Assembly (NCBI GenBank): GCA_015680685.1
Contig: MNCI01022058.1
Location: forward strand, 276,947-340,946
From: Gnetum montanum
Taxonomy: Eukaryota > Streptophyta > Gnetopsida > Gnetales > Gnetaceae
DNA: 64,000 nt
Direction of reading: 5' to 3'
Every line of letters begins with the position of its first letter. Position 1 is the stretch's first letter. Of this stretch, positions 31,831 through 43,473 are shown piece after piece. Position numbers and translations under genes: made by a program. The notes under the pieces are model-generated. The model was not told the origin of the DNA and searched no databases. It worked only from the letters and a program-made list of their open reading frames with translations.

Positions 31831-33864
31831 TACCCCCATGACTAAATGCAGACCCATCCTCGAGTTCCTTATAAAATATCAGGAAGGTACGGGATTATTG
31901 ACTGAATGACAACTAACGATGACATGGGATGATAGACTCAAAGTGCCTATGGAATAGATCAATAAATATATTATAGCATTGGTGTTCATGCCCATTGTGG
32001 TGAACACCATACATAGATGACATCCAAACCCTCATTCATTAGCTTGAAGAGAGAGAGGGAGAGAGAGAAAATGAGGCAGGTTGCTACCGATGTCAAAACT
32101 GTGCATACCGTTATTCATCCATAGCCACATGTACAAACTTGTCCCTTGCATAAATGCTCCAACTCCAGTCCATCTTGAGTGCTCCTTTTTATGCCAATCC
32201 ATTGTTCATGTAATCGCCATCCGCACACACAACACATTCATGGATTAGCAAGGGTAGATAAAACCTAATGCAGCTGATACCTTGTGATGAGTCATGAATT
32301 TGCTGGCTGTGATATCGCAGCTGTGATATCACAGCCCTATTGTATTAGTTGCTGTGATATCACAACCTTGTTGTATCAGTAGCCACAATATCACATGGGC
32401 CGCGATATCACAGTTGACGTGATATCGCATCCCCTGCGATATCGCATACGCAATATCGCGTCTTTCCCTGCGATATCGCAGTGCGTCACTATATCTATAA
32501 ATAAGAGGCGGCTATCCCTCATTTGGCATCCCAGTTTTAGAGTNGTTATTTACTTTTTTCTCTCTCTCACCCTTAAACTCCTAGATCGCGGAATGAGTAC
32601 GACTTGATTACGAGCATTTAAGTGTGACTACTTGGTAGCCCAGTGGTGTAGCTAGGATCTACGCTTGCTAACCTAGTGGCGTATTTGGGATCTGCACTTG
32701 GTAATCCCAGTGGCATACCTAGGATCTATGCTTGGTAGTCCTAGTGGTAGTCGTGCACGAAGTCCAAGATGTGTACGGTTGATCAAGGAATCGATTGCTC
32801 GTCGCACTTATGCTAGATTAGATTTTCTTACCCTTTTCCTCCTAGTTTAGTTTAGTTAATATTATTTTCCACTGCCTTCAGGAGTAGCATAGAATTAGGA
32901 ACACATCATACACCTCACACTAGACTAAACCATACGTGACAAATATATAATACTAGTCCAGGTGGGAAGACAGTGAACTGCGACCTAAGGATAACTGTCT
33001 AGGTACCACAACTAGTCCATCTGCGGAGTTCGACCGGATCGCGCGTGCGACGCTCGTTTCGTATGGTTGAGTGTAGGGTTACCTCGCCACTCATCACCTT
33101 GCCTCATTATAAAGCACATTGGCTAGGTTGTGGGTATGGCAGATATAGGGTTAGAGGTTTATGACTGATAACTACCCAAGGTGTATGGGTAAGATAATTA
33201 TGGAATGGAAAAATTTGTGACAGGGCCCCCACAACTAAGAGCAAACCTCTAGTAGCAATAGGGTGGAAAACTTTAAAGAACAAGAAGGATAAGAGAAATA
33301 ACAATAGTAAAGCCAATAAAACAAAAGAAAAAATAGGTGTCATTGATGGGGTGAATGAGAAATAGTTGATTGTGAAAGATGTTGAAGGGAAAGAGCTTAA
33401 AAATTACATCAAAAAGGAATGCTAGTGGGTCCTCCCCAAAGCAGGTTCATGCCTTGAATGCCTTGACAAACCTACAAACCAAAGAGGCTATAGGCTCTCA
33501 GAATGACATATGGAAATAATGGTTAAGAACTTACCCACAAGTGTTTTACTGAAGACTAACAATGCATCAACCAAGATATAAACTCATCATAAAACTAGCA
33601 ATGAGGTGAAATGTGGAAAGCAATATGGAAAGAGAGGAGAGAATAGAATGGAGTCCCAAAATTAAGGTTTGTGTAATATGTGGTTAAGGTGATTTAATAA
33701 AATTTTGTCCAAATCCATATTCAACTATCCACATTCAGTGACTGCACATTAACACACTTGACTAACACATCCTCCCGAAGTAACAAGAATGCATCCACAG
33801 AACCACCACCATCCCAACAAGAGAAGAAGAAAGAAGTGAAAAAGGGCCTTAGTTAGAGGGAACC
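31831..33864 (-). repeat. Element D 3' non-coding region, with solo LTR inside
   Basis: Family 3' non-coding block. It is interrupted at 32,280 by the solo LTR and resumes at 33,102 with 'cctcattataaagc' (compare 'ccttgcctcaatatg' in B near 16,680). It ends at 'agttagagggaacc' where element E is inserted. Confidence 0.75.
32285..33096 (+). repeat. Solo LTR (812 bp), perfect ccttg target duplication
   Basis: Plus-oriented LTR from TGATGAGTCATG to GCCACTCATCA, flanked by ccttg at 32,280-32,284 and 33,097-33,101. It has the longest GATATC palindrome array of the window (about nine sites, 32,310-32,485), then TATAAATAAGAGG (32,496-32,508). About 33-bp repeats of the form CTTGGTAACCCAGTGG appear at 32,630-32,750. 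One N lies at 32,524. No internal sequence, so it arose by LTR-LTR recombination after insertion. Confidence 0.93.
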
Positions 33865-34735
33865 TGATGAAGCACTAAATAGTTGATGCATCGACTAGGC
33901 TGCTTATATGGGGCCTATATATGCGATTGCATCGATGTGGCCCTATTTACGCAAAGCTTGTTTTAGCCTATAGATAAGTGGGCTTCCGCCACACTTAAGT
34001 ACGTTTTTGGCAGTTGTAGTGAAGCTCTTGCAATTTGTTTCTTCAAGAGTTAGAATATTTTCCAAGTGCCCGCAGTAGGTGTAAGAAAGGTGTCCAGCTC
34101 TTTATTCGAGTGTTGATGTACCTAAGCACATTGGTGTGAATCACAATAAAGATGAGCTTTTTAAGCATTTCTTGCAGCAATTGGACTTAGTCATTTGATG
34201 TATTTAATAGCTTAATATTTCTATGCTTTAATAATTCCTTAAGTTTTTGGTCTTATTATTTTAATTTCTCTCACCCTTTTATAGTTTGTAGAAACCATAA
34301 GTACGGCCATCTCGAATGTAAACCCAACACTTGGCAACCTAGCGATGCTTAACGTCTGGTAACCTAGTAGTGGTTAGGGGATGCTCAGGATGTGCATGGA
34401 AGATGGGATCATATACTTATGCTAGGAAGAGTTAAGATACAGATTAGGATAATTATAGATTACATAATATTCCATTCCTTACTTTCCATTCCAAGAATTA
34501 GACGCTAGAAGATAAAGTGAAAAAGCCATAAAAATCATTTGCCTCAATTTCACTTAACCATCACAATTAGGACATTACAAGTGAGGTTGGGAAGACAACG
34601 ATTGTTCTAACACAAGGTTTTTCTGGTTAGGATCTGGTGTATGCAAAGTGATTACAGTCTATGGAATTCGACCGAGTTGGATGTGAACACCCATGATTCG
34701 CATGGTTGGGTGTAGGGGTACGTAGCCACTCATCA
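33865..34735 (+). repeat. Element E 5' LTR (871 bp)
   Basis: It starts TGATGAAGCACTAAATAG and ends GTAGCCACTCATCA. The U3 start has TGATGCATCGACTAGG and GCATCGATGTGGCCC palindrome-like motifs. The TATA position reads CTATAGATAAG (mutated from TATAAATAAG in the 3' LTR). AATAAAGATGAGC is the poly(A)-type signal. Confidence 0.9.
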
Positions 34736-34736
34736 T

Positions 34737-34753
34737 TAGCGCCATTACCGAGG
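34737..34753 (+). other. Element E primer-binding site (tRNA-Asp, decayed)
   Basis: TAGCGCCATTACCGAGG differs from TGGCGCCGTTGCCGGGG at four positions, all G to A, as expected from deamination of methylated cytosine on the other strand. Confidence 0.8.
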
Positions 34754-34879
34754 ACTATTAGTCTTACATGTGTCATTTAACCTTAGTAAAATTATCATTC
34801 ACGTCATTGGAATGGACCCAGGATAGTAAAATCTACGCACGCTAGGCAGACTAAGGAAAAAGTAAGGTACACCAATTAG

Positions 34880-37234
34880 TGGATCATCTAACATCCAACA
34901 TGTATTCTTCTCACAGGTGAGATGGATCCAACCCACTAGTGCCACAAGAATGTCGGGTGATATACATGCATCCAAATGAATATGTCCCTAACTTCACCTT
35001 CATCCTACATCAGGATGAACATCTACACTGGCGGGACATGGAAGGCAACATCATGCTATCACCTGATCAATCGGCTCTTGGAATGTTGTTTCACAATCTT
35101 GCCAGACTAGGCATTCAGGACCACAGTGTGGAGTATGTCATGGAGGACCATGACTACCAGGACTATCATCCCACTAAGGCCCAATGGGTACGAGACCAAC
35201 AACAGGTAGAACGGTAGGAACACATGAAGGGGAAATAGTTCAATAACCCCTTATTCTTGCAAGGGTTGTAGTATGATGGGGAACCTGTCTTTCACGATTC
35301 CCATTTGGCTAAACTTCCTCTGGGGCATCAGATCATTTAGTCCATCATCCAGAACAAGCAATCAAGTGGCTGGAACCCCCAGGAGGATGGAGGGTCATGC
35401 AGGAGAGGTCATGACACAAGCAAAGATAGGCAGGAAGATTGAGGCCGTCATCAGAGTAGAGGAGGAGATCGACACTGAGGCGGTGGCAATTTCTCTCCCT
35501 CTTCTCCATCCTCTCGCTCCCCTCTACCTTCATCAAGTTTAGACTTTGATCATAACCATGATAGAAAGGAGCAAGGTTATGGTGGTTGTAAGGACCGAAG
35601 GGAACAGCGTGAGGAAGCGTGTGACCAATCATGAAAGACTCATCATCATGAAAGGAGAGGTAGCCAAAATCGTCATAGACATCATGGCCTTCAATAGAAC
35701 TATGACTCGGATGAACCATTATTGGCAACTTGAAGCATGCTCCATATCACCGAGGTAGTTCAGATACCCAACAGGCACTTGAAAGATAGCCGGATCAAAT
35801 GCATTGACATGAACAACATCCCCATATTTGAAGGGGGATACAATTGTGATCTGCAAACTCACATGCAAGCATTTCATGATGCTTTCACCCTGCAAAACAT
35901 TGATAATGATTGGAAAAAATGTAAGCTGTTCCCTCACACACTCATCAAAGAAGAAAAAAGCTAGTATCAATCTTTGGAACTAGAATCAATCAGAAGATGG
36001 AGTACAATGCTGGAAATCTTCAACGACAAGTATCAAACCTACTCCAGAGTGGCAAACCTAAGACACAAAATCTAAGGGTGGAAGTAAGGTAGTCTTGGAT
36101 GCAACCATGAGTAGATACTACTCACTATTGCATTGATGCCCTGGTCATGGCTACTCTTAGTAGGCACAGCTTCGCCATATCATTGATGGGCTCCACTTTG
36201 AAACGAGAAAGACCTTTAGCGTGTACGTCCAAGGACAACTATCAAAACTAAGGGCCCATCAACTGCAGCACCTAATTGAGCAAGTGGATAAAGAAGAGGG
36301 GGAACTTAGAAATATGGAAAGTGTAGAGGAGTTTAATTGGGATCCCTCCATTAGAAAGAGGGAGGTCCAATTTTGTGAAGATGAGGAGGAATCACCACTG
36401 GATGTAGCGGTGAACCAAAAACCTCACCCCTACAAAAATTTACCTCTGAAATATTTGCAAATGTTGACAAGATGTGGGACTCTTTGGATGAAAAATTTCA
36501 AAGTGTTCAGAAGCTCATAAAGAAGTCTAGAGAGCAAGGTAATGATCATGATCGATGTAGGAAGAAGGAAGCTGAATGTGCCCACCAAAAGGTAAGGGCA
36601 AAATTGTTGTAGCAGAATAGGTTGCAGACTCTAACACAGAGGAAGATGATGAATGTAACATATGCCAATACGAACATCCTAAAGACTGTTATCCCATGGT
36701 GCCACATCTACAAGAGTCTGGGGTGTATGTGTTGGATCCTTGCTTGGCCAAGAGGTAAACACCTCGAAGGTTACCTTACCCACAAGGCAACCCCAAGCAG
36801 TTCCACCAACAACATGGATATTATCCAAGTGGAGTGCCACTGCAACTTTACGGATACTTTCAGTAGTGGCAGCACCCACAAGCATGGGGGATGCCACCTG
36901 CAAGGCAGCAGTACCCTTACCAACAGCCAGCTCCCTATGGGTACTATGTTTAGCAACTAGTCTCTCGACAGGACTCTTGCAATCATGCAACCTTTCAGAA
37001 TTACTACCACCCCTCGAAATATTTCTGACCATAATCTCCATCACCTAGGGGGAAGGCCCACATCTCTACTATCCTCCATCACGTTCTCCTACTATCCCTA
37101 CTCAACAACGCCCCACTCAGTTACCACCTACTCCACCTATGCAGGGGGAAATCCCACCATAGCCATAGCAACGCAATGCTACGAGGCTTGTCAACCTACA
37201 ACCAGCTCCTCAGCCGAGTGGATCAGAAGTGAAG
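34880..37234 (+). pseudogene. Element E gag relic, left part
   Basis: Frames: NEYVPNFTFILHQDE (34,939-35,217), an Arg/Gly/Ser-rich stretch, LHITEVVQIPNRHLKDSR, then the gag core (35,737-36,300) with LFPHTLIKEEKS. The CNICQYEHPKDC zinc knuckle (36,654-36,689) and a Pro/Gln-rich linker up to 37,234 follow. There the frame ends in SGSEVK and element F begins. After F the same frame resumes with KPWKRPFF at 44,328, matching the KKRRPFF of the other copies. That continuity proves the insertion. Multiple stops and shifts. Confidence 0.8.
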
Positions 37235-38119
37235 TGATGAGTGGCGAGGTACCCCAACACTCAACCATATGAAACAAGCATAGCATGCGCGATCCTGTTG
37301 AACTTTGTAAACTAAGTGCCTACACGCCCCATGGAACACTTGGGGTTAATCATTCATTGTCTTCCCAGACTTACTTATAGTTGTCATGGTGTATGGTTAA
37401 GTAAGTCCGAGGTATATGATTTTTATATCTTTTTATGTTTTATGTATCCTATGCTAACAAGGTGAAGGGTTGAGAAACTAAGTACTAATTCTAACTAATG
37501 ACTAAGTCTAGATTAACCTAGCATCAGCATCCGTTCCCACTTACCGTACACACCCTAAACCGATGCAACCATGGTTACCAAATGCTAATCGTTACTAGGA
37601 TCACCACACGTAATGCACGTGCTCGAAGTGGTCATACTGAGGCACTTAACTAGGAGGAAAGGGTTGAGAGAATCTATCTAACCTAAGTGCGATGAGTAGC
37701 CGATTCCTTGACTATCCGTACACATCCTTAGATGCTCGTAATCAGGTCGTACTCATTCCACATTACTAAGAGAAAGTAATAAATAACAATGAATAAAATC
37801 CTATTCCATGCATTGCAAGGTCTATCCAGGAAGTTCATCTTTATTGCCGTGTACAACTTGTGTTCAGGTACAATGTTGCTCGAATAAAGATCCGTTCACT
37901 TTAGGACTCCTACTGTGGGCACATGGAAAATATTCTATCTCTGGAGTGATCAAACTACCAGAGTTTCCCTACTTCTAACTCAAGATGAGGAAATAAGGGA
38001 GAACCGCCTCTTATTTATAGACTTGGCGGTGGACTGCGATATCGTGTATGCGATATCGCATGGGATGCGATATCGCTACCGCCGCGATATCGTGGCCTAT
38101 GCGATATTGCGTCTCATCA
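37235..38119 (-). repeat. Element F 3' LTR (885 bp)
   Basis: Plus-strand edges are TGATGAGTGGCGAGG and GCGTCTCATCA. Five GCGATATCGC-like sites lie in 38,036-38,110. The minus-strand TATA is TATAAATA (rc of 38,012-38,019). CAAGTAAGT lies in the leader. The polypurine tract follows at 38,120-38,128. Confidence 0.9.
38036..38110 (-). promoter_or_regulatory. GCGATATCGC palindrome array in U3 of element F
   Basis: Five sites of the form GCGATATYG(Y/C) occur within 75 bp, each self-complementary or nearly so, directly upstream of the TATA box in the sense direction. Similar arrays occur in A, D and the solo LTR, but not in B, C or E. Confidence 0.6.
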
Positions 38120-38129
38120 TACCCCCATG

Positions 38130-40140
38130 ATTGAATGAAAACTTGTCCTCGAGTTCCTTACAAAATATTGGAAAGGTATGGGATTATTGAGGGGAATGGA
38201 ACTAATGGGATGACATGTGAATGGATCATCAATATAAGACTTGACAAAACTGGTGTTCATGACAACAAGGGTGAACACCTTATTACAATGACATTAGGCC
38301 TTAGTTGGCAACTGAGAAAGAAAGAGAGAGAGAGAAAGAAGTGTTGCTGCTTCCAACACCAAGATTGCACCTTTCGTTGTCCATCTGTAAGCACGCCATA
38401 GATCTTGCTCCTTGCATAGCTACTTCCAGCATGGCTCCATTCCAAGTGTTTGCTCCAGATCTAACCCATTGTTGTATGATCGCCATCTACACATACAACA
38501 TAATCATATATTAGCAAGGGTAAATGAATCATGATGTAATTAATACCTTGCTTCGGTGTAAGTCCATTGGCTGGGTTGTGGTATGGCTGATTACGGTCTG
38601 GAGATATATTAATGATGACTACCGAAGGTGTAGGGGTTAGGAAAGAATTGAAAAAATTTGGGGCTAAGAGAAAATCAAAAAAAATAGGGCCCCGTACCCC
38701 GATGACTAATCGCAAACCTCGATAGCATTAGAATGGAGAAAGGAAAAGAGTAAGAAAGATAGATAAAAAGGGAAAACTATGGCATCGATGAAATGGATGT
38801 CAAGATGGAAATGAAGAAAATAAAAGTAATTGAATGTTAAGGGAAAGAATTTAACTAATGCTCCAAATAGAAATGTTAGTGGGTCCTTCCCAAAGTAGGC
38901 TCATGCCCTTAATGCCCTAACAAACCCACATTCAAAGAGTCCGTAGGCTCCAAGAATGTCATTTGGAACAAGAGTTAAAGTCTTAACCGCAAGAATTTAC
39001 CAAAAAGAAAAAAATGCATCTACCAAAATATACACTAATGATACAACCGGCAATGAGGTGAACAATGGAGAGAAGGGTGGAGAGAAGAGGATGGAACGGA
39101 ATCCCAAGAACAAGGTGGTGTACAGCCCCTTGTGTGTTTCATGATTAATGTGACTTAGCAAATCTCATTCCAAGTCCGGCCTCAAACCAACCACATCCAG
39201 TGACTTCCCATCAATGAATTCGACTAAACCATCCACTTGGATAACAAGGATGCCTTCCCCAAGAGTCACCACCATTTCGACAAAACAAAGGAGAGAATGG
39301 GAAGTGAGAAGGACCTTAGTTAGAGGGAACACTTTTGGTTCCATAACCAATGCTTGTAGTCCAAGTTTATTTCAACTAAGGGGTGTGCTTTGAATTCTCA
39401 CTTAGTTAGTTTATTTTTTTTATGTTTTGTGTTTTTATGTGTGAGAACCACACCATGCAAAGACTTTATATTTTTATTGTCTCAGCTTCTGATAGTTGGG
39501 GTAACATTGGAATGCCGAGAAAACTCAAAAAACAAACATCCAAGCACCCAAGAGAATGGCCAACACAAAAGCATCAAGTTCCCTTGAAGTCACACCCTTT
39601 TCAATCCTTGAGTCCTTCCTTAGTTTGAGAAATGCCCAGTCACCAATTCGTTTAAGTTCTTATTAGAAGGGGACTGTACGTTTCTAAGCCGAGAGAGACC
39701 ATAGAAACTAGTGGATGGATGGATGAAGTGGTCTCATTGCCTGCCATATCAAAAGAAACATACCTTAGTATCAACATTGTGACTTAAAGGTAAAAACCAA
39801 ACATTAGCAATCAACATGAAAACAGTTCCTACCATCATGCAGAACAGTTATTGGGTGACAAACTTACAAGGTGGATCACACACACACACACACACAAAAT
39901 GGAAAAGTATAACGATGTTGTAAAACAAAAACAAAAAGAGTTAAAGAAAGTTGTAAAACAAAAACAAGACAAGTTAAAGAAATTTGTAAAACAAAAATGT
40001 GTAACACAAAAACGTGTAAAACAAAAATGTTGTAAAAAAACATGTAAAATAAAAACTTAAAAGAACTGAGGATCCCATATGATTAGCATAGGTGGCCATC
40101 TCCCCCATGACTGAGTGAAAAGGGAGAGATCTGAAATAAT
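38130..40140 (-). repeat. Element F 3' non-coding region
   Basis: It aligns along its length with 589-2,670 of element A and has no coding signal. It carries the GA run (about 38,318), the 'aaagagtccgtaggctc' block (about 38,931), the hairpin (39,382-39,454), 'ccttgaagtcacaccc' (about 39,582) and A-rich repeats (39,900-40,060). Confidence 0.8.
39382..39454 (-). other. Conserved bulged hairpin (copy 4, element F)
   Basis: GGTGTG and TTCTCAC on the plus strand face GTGAGAACC and CACACC across a T-rich loop of about 37 nt. Arms identical to copies 1 and 2. Confidence 0.6.
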
Positions 40141-40874
40141 GAGCGCTTGTTTAAATTTCTAAGAAGTGTCCAACTTCTCCCAATTGATGATCTTAGATTA
40201 AGGGGTGGAAGTTGGCGAGACTCATATTTCAATGTATCTATGCCTTCGTTGTTGGCATGGGTTAGTGCCTCAGTTCTTTCCATGCATATTTGGTTGCTCC
40301 TTCTAGTAGTTGTCAACCACGGGGTGTCTACTACTTGTTGCGTGGTTGCTACATACAGGCATCTTTGTTTCAAAGTTTCAAGGGCACACTTGCTGCATGG
40401 AGGCATTTCCTCCATGTCATCACCCAATGAATCACTGTATGTGATGCATGGAACTTTCCTCTTCTTGATATTTCCATAAATGTTTATCTTGGAAATTTCC
40501 AAGGAAATATCACAGATGCTAAGGCATGCGTCTACTGTACTAAGCCATGCCATTCCCATTATAATTGGGAAGTCCTCTTTGTTGTTGTTGACCTCAATCA
40601 CCATGAAATCAGCTGGGTAAGACCAACCATACATAGTGGTAAAGATGTCCTCCACCAATCCCAAGGGAATGGTGATGGACTGGTCTACCAACTCTAGTTG
40701 AATGTTGCTCTTCTTAAGTTGGGGTAGGTTCCAGGTGTGATACATCTCTTGTGAAATTAAGTTGACTCTGGAACCTGAGTCAAGAAGAGCCCTATGTGGT
40801 TCATTTCCGGTGACTTGAAGGTAGATTAAGGGACTTCCAGGGTCAGTTAGTTTCCTGGGAAGGTGGCCTACCTT
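40083..40874 (-). pseudogene. Element F aspartic protease (longest open frame of the family)
   Basis: The frame is open for about 264 codons from just after a stop at about 40,877 to 40,083. It includes KVGHLPRKL, DPGSPLIYLQV, the active site LLDSGSRVNLIS (DSG codons at 40,773-40,781), LEDQSI-like and VEDIFTT segments and FPIIMGMAWLS, where the usual Gly-Arg is Gly-Met. The last 60 codons run past the deletion joint and include sequence that in B leads to reverse transcriptase. As a retropepsin it would mature Gag. The upstream stop and gag lesions argue against function now. Confidence 0.75.
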
Positions 40875-40889
40875 GATCTAGTTGGTTAC

Positions 40890-43333
40890 GGTATGCGTTA
40901 ACATAACCATATGCATTAAGCTTTGTTGGAGTGAAGGGTACTCCAAAGTGTTAGATGGTGGAGGAGTGTACATGGGCTCAACCGCTTGTTGTTACAAGAG
41001 TTTTTCTGGGCTTTTGGTTCTAAAGAAAGGTCTTCTCTTTTTATAGTTGTCAGAATCAACAGCAGGTTGAATATTTACCGCTCTCGCAACGTGATGTTGC
41101 TGCAGTTGAGTAAAAAGTTTCCCTTGCATTGTTGGAGCAGGAGGTGTTATGGGAACTACTGGTGGAAGAGGTGCGAATGGATTAGGAGAATGGTGTCTGT
41201 ATGGAGTGTCTCCCGGAGGAGAAGGAGTCCTTTTGAAGTACTCCCGAACTTGGTAGTGATGGTGGGGAGTTGTGTGACTCATAGAGTCACTTGGAGAAAT
41301 CGACTACTACACATAATATCCATAAGGGTCAGGCTGCTGGTAAGGGTACTGATGTTTCGGTGATGGCATCCCCATGACTATGGGTATTGCCACTACTGAT
41401 GCTGTCCGATGGGTTGTGGTGGAGTTCCACTTGGATAATACGTTAATGGTTGGTGGAACTACCTTGGGTTACCTTGGGGATAAGGTAACCTANNNNNNNN
41501 NNNNNNNTGGCAGATCTCACATCCACCATCATCGTTTGTGTCTGAATCCACAACCACATCGGAGTTAGTGATTTTCTCCTTACCCTTGTTATGTGCAGGG
41601 CCTAAATCTCTCCACTTTGTCTTACCTTTGTTACTACTTTGTTCTACCTTAGACTCTTCTACAATTTTTAAGATAGTTTCAATTTTAGAGTGTAAAGAAC
41701 TCCATACGTCATCTACCTTAACCGCTATTTCTGTTGTTAACTTTTGAATCGGCAAGGTTTTCCTGTTCACCAACTCTTCGATTGGTGACTCATCCTCTTC
41801 ATCACAAAATTTTACTCCCTTCTTTCGAAGAGAGGGATCATGATTGTATTCTTCCATACTTTCCCTTTTACATAGTTCATCTTCTTCTTTTGCTACTTGT
41901 TCCAAGAAGCTATGTACTTCATGAGCTCTAAGTTGTGAGAGTCTCCCTTGGGCATAAGTCCCAAGGGTTCTTCTAGTTTCATGCCTTAGCCCATCCACGA
42001 TGTGGTGAAGTTGATCCCACTGAGCATATCCATGGCCCGAGCAACGATATAACAATGTGTAGTAGCAGGCCATGGTAGCATCCAAGGGTTCATATATACC
42101 TTGTTTCCAGCCTTGGATTTGCTTATGCAAATTAGACACTTGAGAGTACGTTTGATGCTTATTGTTAAAGAGTTCTAGCATCGTACTCCACCTCCTGATG
42201 GTTTCCAGTTCTAAGGACCGGTACCAACTCTCTGCTTCCTTGATGAGTGTCCTTGGGAACAACTTAAGTTTTTGCCACTCATTTCCTATATTCTACAAGG
42301 CACAGGCATTGTGGAATGCTTGTAAATGATGTTGCGGATCAGTGTTGTATCCCCCCTCAAAGTGTGGGATGTTGTTCATGTCTAAACGTTTGATCCGACT
42401 GTCCTTTTGGCGCCTTGTTGGAATCCTAACTACCTCCGTTATATCGAGCATACTTCGGGTTGCAAGTAGGGGCTCATCATGACCATCTCCTTCATGAAGC
42501 CTATGATTTCTTCATCGTTCCCTACTTTCCCTATGTCCTTTCCCTTGTCCTCTCTCTCGACTTTCTCATCAAGGTCTCTCATTTTTTCTACCTTTATCCT
42601 CTCCGTTGTGTTCATGATGGCTGCGCCCAAATGTGGAAGGAGAGGGTGACTGATGTAAAGAAGGAGAAGAGGAAGGAGAACCATTACCATGATGATGCTT
42701 CCTAACTTCTCTTCTACTGCTCCGGCCCCAATCATGATGACGATCTAAGTGCCTGTCCTTAGCATGAGTGGTTTTTCCCTCTGTGAACAGTTGGTGTTCA
42801 CGAGCATCAGAACCAGGGTTATGTATCATTGAGCGTAGGTTCTGATATCCAACCTCCTCACCATCCTTAGGAGGAGGAACATCTCTTGATAGAGAACTCG
42901 TTATGAGTGGTTCACCATCTCTAGTTTCACTAAGGACGTGCGGGACCTCTTTGACCTTCAACAATGTATGTTGGCTTTCCTTCCTTAAGTCCCTCATACA
43001 TTGTAAAGGTGTGGAATGGTAATCCCTCACGTCAAAATTTTTTGCAACGTATTCAGCATATAGTTCTATCATGCCAATCTATGCCAAAGCATGGAGAAGC
43101 ATGTTTGGGACTGCACGATCTGGAGGTAACACAATGTTACCTTGCAAATCCCTCCAGCACATCTATTCATCTTGATGGAAGATAAAAGTGAGATTAGGAA
43201 TATACTCATTGGGATGAGTATATTCCACCTTATATTGTTGAAGAACTGGCAGATTCAGGTTATGTGTTTTTGATTGCCAAATGTTCTTTGTATGGTCCTT
43301 AGGTGGTGAATTGCTTTTGCTAGAAGAAGACAT
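40890..43333 (-). pseudogene. Element F gag relic
   Basis: The start is the ATG at 43,333 (MSSSSKSNSPPKDH). Segments: NEYIPNLTFIFHQDE, 43,072-42,569 (charged, His/Ser/Arg-rich), the gag core in a 267-codon frame 42,262-41,459 (FPRTLIKEAESWYRSLE, then DQLHHIVDGLRHETRRTLGTYAQGR), a 15-N gap where the zinc knuckle should be (41,493-41,507), then a Pro-rich linker (41,282-40,992, ending KKRRPFFRTKSPEK). In-frame stops remain (for example after HQDE), but the core is better kept than in B or D. Confidence 0.82.
41493..41507. other. Sequencing gap (15 N)
   Basis: Lies in the gag of element F. Compared with A (4,031-4,135) about 100 bp are missing, so the N run understates the gap. Confidence 0.9.
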
Positions 43334-43455
43334 TGTTATCGGTGTGCTAATTTACTGTTATATAATTTTTTATCTTGATTAACTCGAAGGTCCGTTTCGG
43401 CTTCCAATGATGTGAATGATATCCTTATATTCTATTCAGAGCACAAACACTTAGT

Positions 43456-43472
43456 CCCCGGCAACGGCGCCA
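43456..43472 (-). other. Element F primer-binding site (tRNA-Asp, perfect)
   Basis: ccccggcaacggcgcca equals the 3' end of plant tRNA-Asp including CCA, so the minus-strand site TGGCGCCGTTGCCGGGG is fully complementary. It sits one base from the LTR. Confidence 0.92.
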
Positions 43473-43473
43473 A

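Noticed and set aside
36679-37048. Overlapping frames on both strands of more than 100 codons
   Set aside because: They shadow the Pro/Gln-rich gag linker of element E in other frames.
38036-38119. GCGATATCGC repeats as a CRISPR-like array
   Set aside because: Units are 10-bp palindromes at irregular spacing inside a plant LTR; no repeat-spacer structure.
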